In this document: piece by piece, positions 59,205 to 64,000 of the stretch
Position numbering within the stretch: the stretch's first letter is position 1
Layout of the letters: each line of letters begins with the position of its first letter
From: a virus
Direction: 5' to 3' (one strand)
DNA: 64,000 nucleotides
Virus record (IMG/VR): IMGVR_UViG_3300020596_000011
Coordinates: 1-64,000 of that record
Translations under genes and position numbers: made by a program
The notes under the pieces: generated by a model
Database searches by the model: none
What the model saw: only the letters and a program-made list of their open reading frames with translations
What the model was told of the DNA's origin: nothing

Positions 59205-59679
59205 TGATCTCGTGCAACGGAATGCAACCTCCACCACATTTCTTTGGACAATACCTAAGCGGACGCTTCGACGAAGAATTCGCGTGGCTTTTTACGTGTA
59301 CGTTACCGGCCCTATACGGACAGTGCGGGTTGCCGCCGCGCATGTTTTCCAAAACCTCTGGCTGTTAAAGCACGTTTGGAGGTTCCGCCCTTGGGACGCG
59401 GCGTACAAGTACGCGCTCCTCTACGACATCTACGACAAAATGGTCATAGATTTTGAACGTGGAAACGATATGGTAGACAGCTCAAAAAGTATCAAGAGCC
59501 TTAAGATTTGCAGAGAAGCATGTAAGCGGCTGAGGGATCCTGTAGATACATACGTAGACGTGACAGAAAAAGCAAAGCTTTTTAGTGACCGCTACGTTAT
59601 ATGTTCTGCGGACGATACTAAAGGTCCGAGAGAAACGCTAGCTAACGAAATAAAGCGCAACGGCAACTGGTGGTGGTGA
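59188..59679 (+). CDS. Conserved phage-type hypothetical protein (start uncertain)
   Basis: The longest frame gives 163 residues from TTG 59188, overlapping the head gene. A GTG at 59284 would give 131 residues. 'WRFRPWDAAYKYALLYDIYD' and the helices around it resemble small proteins of other phages ('RPWDYxYxLD'). The C-terminus is 'NEIKRNGNWWW'. It ends the plus-strand head operon. An overlapping TAATG-coupled frame (59204-59368, 54 residues) covers its N-terminus, so the exact start needs evidence. The function is unknown. Confidence 0.55.
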   Translation: MKTTLNDLVQRNATSTTFLWTIPKRTLRRRIRVAFYVYVTGPIRTVRVAAAHVFQNLWLLKHVWRFRPWDAAYKYALLYDIYDKMVIDFERGNDMVDSSKSIKSLKICREACKRLRDPVDTYVDVTEKAKLFSDRYVICSADDTKGPRETLANEIKRNGNWWW

Positions 59680-59704
59680 GTTAAAGGTCTGCGCGGTCAG
59701 GTAC

Positions 59705-59914
59705 TTATCGTACACTTTTGTTTTTATCTCGTATAATAGACACTTCCACACGGTGCATGACGGTACTCACTACCAGCATCAACCCTAGAGTCATTAAAAA
59801 CGGCGCGACGTCCCGCTCCATGTTGTCGGTAAACTTCAAAAGTAGAACTGTTGCCACAGCAAACGACAGGAATTGTAGCCCAACTAATGAATATAACAAG
59901 TAATATTTTTTCAT
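59705..59914 (-). CDS. Small membrane protein, hypothetical
   Basis: This encodes 69 residues, ATG with AAGAGG upstream. Two transmembrane helices: 'LLYSLVGLQFLSFAVATVLL' (about 6-26) and 'VAPFLMTLGLMLVVSTVMHR' (about 36-55), then a basic tail, so both ends face the cytoplasm. It has a good sigma-28-like promoter. It could be a holin or superinfection factor, but no neighbouring lysis gene supports this. Confidence 0.6.
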   Translation of the reverse strand: MKKYYLLYSLVGLQFLSFAVATVLLLKFTDNMERDVAPFLMTLGLMLVVSTVMHRVEVSIIRDKNKSVR

Positions 59915-59941
59915 CTCATACCTCTTAAGTTTCTAAATTGT

Positions 59942-59969
59942 GTATCGTCAGGGTCTGTAAAAACTTTAA
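59942..59969 (-). promoter_or_regulatory. Sigma-28-like promoter for the membrane protein gene
   Basis: Read on the minus strand: TTAAAGTTT from 59969 and GACGATAC at 59949-59942, with 15 bases between TAAA and the octamer. It lies 28 bases before the start at 59914. A second CTAAAGTTTAG is at 60021-60013 without a matching -10. Confidence 0.65.
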
Positions 59970-60028
59970 CACTATTTTGGAACAAGTCAAAAATAAAAGA
60001 CTTGACGGCGCTAAACTTTAGTTAATTT

Positions 60029-60535
60029 TCATTGTCTTTGCTTCAGGAACGCGTCCACCATGTCAAACCAATAGTTGAGAAGCTGTAGGTGAGAAGGCAA
60101 GGTCGGGCTCATTACAGACGTATCGTCTTGCGTGTGGTCGAGGTTGTTGTAGGCGTGTCCGCACTCATGCCAAAGCAAAACTTTTCTTGTCTCGTAGCTT
60201 GCGGATTCCCAAAAAGCGCGTTTTAAATAAATAGTTCCAGACCCTACAAGCGATTTTCCGTTTAGTGTTCGGTAAGAGGCAAGTCCCACAGTTTCGGGAC
60301 TTGATGTAGGTAGGTTGGCAAAGTTGTCGACTACTAAGATCTGCTTGACGACACCCGCTACATATACAGGATTATGCTTGTTCATATCCAAAAACTCGTT
60401 GAGCAGTTCTCTGATTTCAGGATGATTTTCAGGAACCTGTGCGGGTCTTGGAGCGTCTAAAAAGAGTGTGACGGAGGGCTCTTCGCCTCCACACGCTGTG
60501 AGAAAGACGGCTAGAACTAGCAGTAGTATTTTCAT
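60029..60535 (-). CDS. Lipoprotein with metzincin-like metalloprotease motifs
   Basis: This encodes 168 residues. The signal 'MKILLLVLAVFLTAC' has a lipobox with Cys15, so the protein should be lipid-anchored in the envelope. Residues 123-127 (HECGH) give a zinc-binding HExxH, with another His at 134, and 'TSVMSP' (139-144) resembles the Met-turn of metzincins. The third His lies one residue beyond the usual HExxHxxGxxH spacing, and the Gly is absent, so activity is uncertain. Substrate unknown. It is an unusual phage cargo that may act on the host surface during infection (inference). Confidence 0.65.
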   Translation of the reverse strand: MKILLLVLAVFLTACGGEEPSVTLFLDAPRPAQVPENHPEIRELLNEFLDMNKHNPVYVAGVVKQILVVDNFANLPTSSPETVGLASYRTLNGKSLVGSGTIYLKRAFWESASYETRKVLLWHECGHAYNNLDHTQDDTSVMSPTLPSHLQLLNYWFDMVDAFLKQRQ

Positions 60536-60568
60536 TCTGTTTCCCGTGAGATGTCTAAGTTTTGAAAC

Positions 60569-60895
60569 TTATTGTTTTGGTGAGCCGTTTGCGCTAAAGC
60601 GCTTAATCGTTTTACCTAAAGAGCCTGCGGCACTTAGCTCTAGCTGCATGCCATCCGAAGGTGCTTCGTCGTAGAACGCCCAAAGCTCGTCACAGGTATC
60701 TAGAAAGCTCATGCCCGCCACCATACCTAGAATCCGTTCTTCTGGGTTGGTGTCGTCGAGCGCTTGGGGAAGGTAGGCGTGAGGAGCATAGGGCGCGTAG
60801 CCTTGGAGTACTGCTTCGCGACAATACATCAAGGCATTTTTTACATTTCTGTAGGGGTCAGCGGCAAAGGGCGAACATATAAACACACGTTTCAT
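60569..60895 (-). CDS. Nucleoside 2-deoxyribosyltransferase-like protein (DUF4406/DUF7768 type)
   Basis: This encodes 108 residues. The layout MKRVFICSPFAAD ... YCREAVLQGYAPYAPHAYLP ... CDELWAF ... SDGMQLELSAAGSLGKTI is that of a small Rossmann-like family related to nucleoside deoxyribosyltransferases. The family is common in phages and in defence-related gene clusters; its substrate is not established. It overlaps the methyltransferase gene upstream by 4 bases (ATGA), so it is in the same minus-strand operon. Confidence 0.8.
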   Translation of the reverse strand: MKRVFICSPFAADPYRNVKNALMYCREAVLQGYAPYAPHAYLPQALDDTNPEERILGMVAGMSFLDTCDELWAFYDEAPSDGMQLELSAAGSLGKTIKRFSANGSPKQ

Positions 60896-61683
60896 GTTGA
60901 GATTCCCATTAAGTATTCGAAGGCTTTTTCTGCTTGCATTGGAACCACTGCGTTACCGAGTCGCTTAATTCTGTCCATCCGAGAGGGAACCCCATAAATA
61001 CCTCTGCCCATAGTGGGCTTAACAATGCGCCCGTTGGCACTGATGAATTCGTGATTTGCTGATATTTTGAATTTCGTCCAAGGGGTAAATTCACAAATGC
61101 AGTCAGCGCTAGGCTGTTCCTTCGGTACTCTGACGGATGAGCGCCGTCTCTGTAATCCCTGGCTGCTAACGTCGGATATACTGTAAGCCAGGCAGAACCA
61201 ACGTTCCCGCTTGTGTGGTGCTCCGACTTCTTGAGCGGATAGCATACACCAGCGACTATCATACCCTGCCTTGGTAAGTTCTTCGAGCACTCGATCCATT
61301 CCCCGTGTTCTGATTGCTGGGACGTTTTCAAGGAATATGAACGCGGGCTTGATCTCTTCGGCCAAGCGCATGATCTCGAAAAATAATCCACTTCGCTTTC
61401 CGTCCAAGATTCCTGCGCCTTTTCCAGCGACGGAGATATCCTGGCAGGGGAACCCTGCGACAATGATGTCAATGACGGTGTCGAAGTGTTTTCCGGTGAG
61501 TGTAGAGATGTCGTCCCAAATCGGTGCTGCTTTGATGCTTTGATCACCCATTCGTGATAAGAGTACAGACTGAGCGTGTCGGTCTTGTTCACAGTAAGCA
61601 ATTGTGTTGATGTATTCTCTAAGCGCAAGGGTGTTTCCGCCGATGCCGCTAAATAAATCCAAGCCATTTAATTTTTCCTTCAT
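60892..61683 (-). CDS. DNA (cytosine-5) methyltransferase, short form
   Basis: This encodes 263 residues, ATG with AAGGAAAAA. Motif I LDLFSGIGG (8-16); IV GFPCQDIS (77-84) with the catalytic Cys80; VI FLENV (117-121); VIII QEVGAPHKRERW (151-162); X RLGNAVVP near the C-terminus. The target recognition region is only about 60 residues, so the enzyme is shorter than bacterial members but complete in motifs. It is a solitary methylase, probably protecting phage DNA. A long alternative frame on the same strand is a shadow. Confidence 0.93.
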   Translation of the reverse strand: MKEKLNGLDLFSGIGGNTLALREYINTIAYCEQDRHAQSVLLSRMGDQSIKAAPIWDDISTLTGKHFDTVIDIIVAGFPCQDISVAGKGAGILDGKRSGLFFEIMRLAEEIKPAFIFLENVPAIRTRGMDRVLEELTKAGYDSRWCMLSAQEVGAPHKRERWFCLAYSISDVSSQGLQRRRSSVRVPKEQPSADCICEFTPWTKFKISANHEFISANGRIVKPTMGRGIYGVPSRMDRIKRLGNAVVPMQAEKAFEYLMGIST

Positions 61684-61695
61684 GCCGCGACCTCT

Positions 61696-62226
61696 TTACA
61701 ACCGAACAATTCCTACACTCGAAAACGCTTCTTTAAACTTTTCACTTTCGTCTACAGAACCCGCAACATAGATAATGGCATTCCCATGGGAAGGCGAGGC
61801 ATGCGCTCCGTGTTGGGAATCAAACCGAATTCTCTTAGCAGGAATACAGAACGAAAACTCAGCCATGCTGGGTACGCCCTTCCCTTGTGAGTTTTGGAAA
61901 GCTTCCAAGCTAAAGGCTAAAAAGATAGCGTGCTTTAGGTGCCCCGATGCTTTGTAGCGCATGAGCTTTTGCCAGAACAAAGACATGTTCGACTTGTTGC
62001 CCGTTTTTCCGCCGGGGGGATTGAGAAAGATAGAGCAGTCGATAGGCCATTCTGTCGTCAATCCGCCTTGTTCTTGATTGATAATCGTAGTGGCACCCAC
62101 TCTAGCGTTGCCAAAAACGTCAGAGGCAGGGTCGAGGTCTATTGTCCCTAGCACCAGTTTCGCCTTTTCAACAATCAAAGTAGGGGTGTACCAAAGGTCA
62201 GTAGCAGAGCTGTGTAAGATGTTCAT
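61696..62226 (-). CDS. Phage N6-adenine DNA methyltransferase (Dam-like)
   Basis: This encodes 176 residues. The N-terminus 'DLWYTPTLIVEKA', then 'IDLDPASDVFGNARVGATTI' and the catalytic 'FLNPPGGKTG' (67-76) are the pattern of the phage Dam-type family (PF05869), where NPP-x replaces the DPPY motif of other adenine methylases. It methylates adenine in DNA; the specificity cannot be read off. It is located with the C5 methylase in one operon and overlaps the upstream gene by ATGA. Confidence 0.88.
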   Translation of the reverse strand: MNILHSSATDLWYTPTLIVEKAKLVLGTIDLDPASDVFGNARVGATTIINQEQGGLTTEWPIDCSIFLNPPGGKTGNKSNMSLFWQKLMRYKASGHLKHAIFLAFSLEAFQNSQGKGVPSMAEFSFCIPAKRIRFDSQHGAHASPSHGNAIIYVAGSVDESEKFKEAFSSVGIVRL

Positions 62227-62525
62227 TCAACCGCGCCCACATCGCCCACGCGCAGCTCGTTTTCACAAGGACCCATGACAGTGTATTCAGCCGATCCAAC
62301 CTTGGAAACCAAGCTTCGAAACGGAATCTCTTCACCAAGCTCAGTAAGGACAACAAAACGACTCTCGGAGATCGACACAACCACTCCTCGCAGCGACCGT
62401 AGTACGTTCTTCCCTGTGCTCATTGAAAGAAGCAAAGTGTCCCCTTGCTCAAAGTATTCTGGATGGCTCGGGTCTTGTAAAAAATTTACAGCGTTTCCCT
62501 TAAGTAGTTCAGGCGTCGAGTTCAT
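62223..62525 (-). CDS. Hypothetical protein in the methylase operon
   Basis: This encodes 100 residues. It is beta-type, with 'YFEQGDTLLLSMSTGKNVLR' and 'SRFVVLTELGEEIPFRSLVS' giving a small barrel of SH3-like or Tudor-like look. There is no catalytic motif. It overlaps the adenine methylase gene by 4 bases and the upstream gene by 17. No family I recognise. Confidence 0.6.
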   Translation of the reverse strand: MNSTPELLKGNAVNFLQDPSHPEYFEQGDTLLLSMSTGKNVLRSLRGVVVSISESRFVVLTELGEEIPFRSLVSKVGSAEYTVMGPCENELRVGDVGAVE

Positions 62526-63210
62526 TCAATTCTCCACTATCAATTCGTAGTTTTAGCTCTTCCATGGCGTTATCTTTTAACACTTTCTCTGCTACTATTT
62601 CAGTAACTTCACTGTAGGCATCGGTCAGCAACACGGCAGACTTTAGTCTCCATCTTAAAAAATCTATTTTCTTTAGGAATCTTTTAAAGTCTTCTGGTAC
62701 ATGGTGCGTATTCATAGTCGCGTCTTTAAGATACAGGTCTTGCCACCTCGACGGGATCTCAACAACGTCTAGATTTCCGCCAGTCATGTCTAACCAGTCG
62801 AGCGCAAGAATGACCTCTATTTTTTCTTCTGCCGCTAGCTTAAGCAGGAGGCAGTCACATATTGCTACTTGCTTCTCTTTAGAAAGAGCACTGTAGGCCG
62901 CGTTTTCAATCATTAGCGGGTTCGCCCACACCTCGACAAGCACCGCGTCTAGCACTTCTCTAGGCGCTTCGGTGGAATCTAGCTTTTTTTCTACTGCCAT
63001 TTCGCATTCGTCGTAAAGCTGGAGTACCCGATAGTCTTGCTTGCAGCACAGCGAGATGTACTCAAACGTTTTATCAGCTAGTACGTCCATGCTCCAGCGT
63101 TCGTGCTGCTCCTCGATCTCCCACTTAACGTAGAGGTCTAGAAGGTCGTAGCCTCTTTGCGACCTTGGGGAAAGCTTTACGTACTTGGGGTGCTTGAATA
63201 TTCGTGCCAT
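62509..63210 (-). CDS. Hypothetical helical protein
   Basis: This encodes 233 residues, ATG preceded by AAAGGA. Mostly alpha-helical and acidic, with a Cys-containing motif 'EYISLCCKQDYRVLQLYDEC' and a second region 'LLLKLAAEEKIEVILALDWL'. There is no signal or membrane segment. It is the first gene of the operon leading to the two methylases and the deoxyribosyltransferase-like gene. The function is unknown. Confidence 0.6.
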   Translation of the reverse strand: MARIFKHPKYVKLSPRSQRGYDLLDLYVKWEIEEQHERWSMDVLADKTFEYISLCCKQDYRVLQLYDECEMAVEKKLDSTEAPREVLDAVLVEVWANPLMIENAAYSALSKEKQVAICDCLLLKLAAEEKIEVILALDWLDMTGGNLDVVEIPSRWQDLYLKDATMNTHHVPEDFKRFLKKIDFLRWRLKSAVLLTDAYSEVTEIVAEKVLKDNAMEELKLRIDSGELNELDA

Positions 63211-63244
63211 GGTAATCCTTTTTCAAACGTCGAGAACTTGAATG

Positions 63245-63282
63245 TCTTCGGTAACAGTGCGGTAGACTTTAGAAGGTCTACC
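63245..63282 (-). promoter_or_regulatory. Hairpin and possible sigma-28-like promoter before the methylase operon
   Basis: A perfect 7-bp inverted repeat, GGTAGAC (63261-63267) and GTCTACC (63276-63282), covers the stop of the protease gene. Its loop contains CTAAAG on the minus strand, and ACCGAAGA (63252-63245) lies at the standard 15-base distance from TAAA. No T-run follows the hairpin, so it is a weak terminator but a possible regulated promoter. Confidence 0.4.
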
Positions 63283-64000
63283 TCAGAAGGAGCTGAATAT
63301 TAAGCTCAAGCCCCCCCGTCGACCAGCCGCCCACGTGGATGCCGACCAATCGCCCAGCACCGTCAAAAACGGGCGCGCCGCTGGAACCGCCCGCAGCGGC
63401 AGCGTCGGTTATCATCGCATTGCTCCAATAGACGCCCCCTCCTGAGTAGCTCTCGTCCGTCACTGATCCGGCGGCGAATTGCACATCGTTGGTCAAGTCT
63501 AGCGGAAAAGATGCTGTGACAGTCAAATCCCCTAATTTCGGAGCGTAGTCTTTAGATTCGCTGAACCCCTGCAACGCAAGTCCCGCAGTGTTCCAAGCGA
63601 TTCCCGAAATTCGTGTAACGTCGCGCGAGCCATCTTGAAAAGCCGTACCACCCGCGCCTACAAGAGTTGGGCCGGAGTAGTAGAGCATGTTGGTGCAACC
63701 GGAGGTTACATGATGTGCTGTAAGGATTCGCCCGTCGTGTAGTTTTGTCCCTGTGCCTCGCGTCGCATTTGAAACACATTGCAAGTCAAGAATTGACGCG
63801 CGGTTTGGGATAATAGCCTGTAAGATAGAGACCAACGCTGCTGTATAAGATTGACCGTCCTTTCCTGTAATACCTGTATTTCCTGTTTGACCGTCCTTTC
63901 CTGTAATACCTGTATTTCCTGTAATACCTGTATTTCCTGTTTGACCGGCCTTGCCGCTCTCTCCAGATGGCCCTGGCCTACCGTCCTTACCGTCTGATCC
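63278..64000 (-). CDS. Collagen-like repeat protein with trypsin-like protease domain (5' end outside window)
   Basis: The frame is open from the right edge to the stop at 63278 (240 codons). The first visible part is collagen-like Gly-X-Y: GSDGKDGRPGPSGESGKAG, then repeats of GQTGNTGIT and GKD. After 'GQSYTAALVSILQ' comes a domain of about 185 residues resembling chymotrypsin-fold proteases: 'DGRILTAHHV' with the expected His, and 'AAGGSSGAPVFDGAGRLVGI' with the nucleophilic Ser. The usual Asp motif (DIAL) reads AGLAL, so the catalytic Asp is not obvious and the domain may be inactive or use another acid. Collagen-like stalks are common in phage fibres, so a virion appendage carrying a protease-like tip is likely (inference). 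Confidence 0.8.
   Translation of the reverse strand, partial: GSDGKDGRPGPSGESGKAGQTGNTGITGNTGITGKDGQTGNTGITGKDGQSYTAALVSILQAIIPNRASILDLQCVSNATRGTGTKLHDGRILTAHHVTSGCTNMLYYSGPTLVGAGGTAFQDGSRDVTRISGIAWNTAGLALQGFSESKDYAPKLGDLTVTASFPLDLTNDVQFAAGSVTDESYSGGGVYWSNAMITDAAAAGGSSGAPVFDGAGRLVGIHVGGWSTGGLELNIQLLLR
63846..64000 (-). repeat. Gly-X-Y coding repeats
   Basis: Seen on the minus strand, 9-bp triplet-of-codons units GGA-AAT-ACA, GGT-ATT-ACA, GGA-AAG-GAC and GGT-CAA-ACA recur in near-identical order, giving a DNA-level repeat of 36 bases. The array continues past the window edge. Confidence 0.85.

Noticed and set aside
59204-59368. A 54-residue frame (MISCNGMQPPPHFF...) starting at a TAATG overlap with the head morphogenesis gene
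   Set aside because: The coupling is attractive, but the frame is short and overlaps the N-terminal part of the 59188-59679 gene, whose C-terminal part looks conserved. It is kept as an alternative only.
60909-61667. A 252-residue open frame on the minus strand overlapping the short C5 methyltransferase
   Set aside because: The other frame has all C5 methylase motifs in order; this one has none and its composition is typical of a shifted frame.
1-64000. tRNA genes, rRNA genes, integrase and attachment sites
   Set aside because: None was recognised by eye on either strand. A covariance-model scan would be needed to exclude tRNAs, but no cloverleaf with a TTCRANY arm stood out.

Overview
This window is part of the genome of a large contractile-tailed bacteriophage (myovirus) that uses the standard bacterial code with Shine-Dalgarno starts. 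It carries terminase, portal, head morphogenesis protein, major capsid protein, tail sheath, tube-like proteins, a 1080-residue tape measure, hub, spike, gp25-type wedge, a baseplate J-type protein of 2268 residues and a tail fibre. There are no tRNAs, CRISPR arrays or bacterial housekeeping genes. The host cannot be named from the sequence.

Layout. 1-3942: the end of a 26-residue-repeat protein, two structural genes, a receiver-like fragment and the major capsid gene, closed by a strong terminator. 4053-6655: a free-standing homing endonuclease, a small secreted protein and dUTPase. 6835-24770: tail sheath, tube-like proteins, two small genes in the chaperone position, tape measure, hub, spike and wedge. 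Small genes interrupt this block at 11.3-13.6 kb, including three diverged ankyrin-like genes. 24767-29604: nine minus-strand ankyrin genes. 29638-31936: a membrane protein, a C5 cytosine methyltransferase and two small genes, all minus. 32108-44613: baseplate J-type protein, further baseplate protein and fibre, plus strand. 44654-48780: eight plus-strand ankyrin genes. 48858-59679: small terminase, coiled-coil membrane protein, large terminase with a mini-intein, structural protein, portal and head morphogenesis. 59705-64000: minus-strand accessory genes, including a metalloprotease-like lipoprotein, a deoxyribosyltransferase-like protein, C5 and N6-adenine methyltransferases, and a collagen-like/trypsin-like protein that runs off the right end.

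Two features stand out. First, 17 closely related ankyrin genes with about 78 repeats of an unusual 29-residue type lie in two divergent arrays on either side of the baseplate/fibre block. Three diverged relatives sit among the tail genes. All 20 proteins end in Ile and most end in a [VL]RQ[FY]I signature. In both arrays, stop codons merge into the ribosome binding site of the next gene, and repeats have been copied recently enough to be near-identical at DNA level. Second, many accessory genes, including the right ankyrin array, are preceded by a shared promoter-like element (CTAAAGT, then GCCGATAC at a fixed distance) that resembles the sigma-28/FliA consensus. Several structural genes instead have a TAAAATAG/TATAATAG element. 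This suggests separate transcription programmes for accessory and virion genes.
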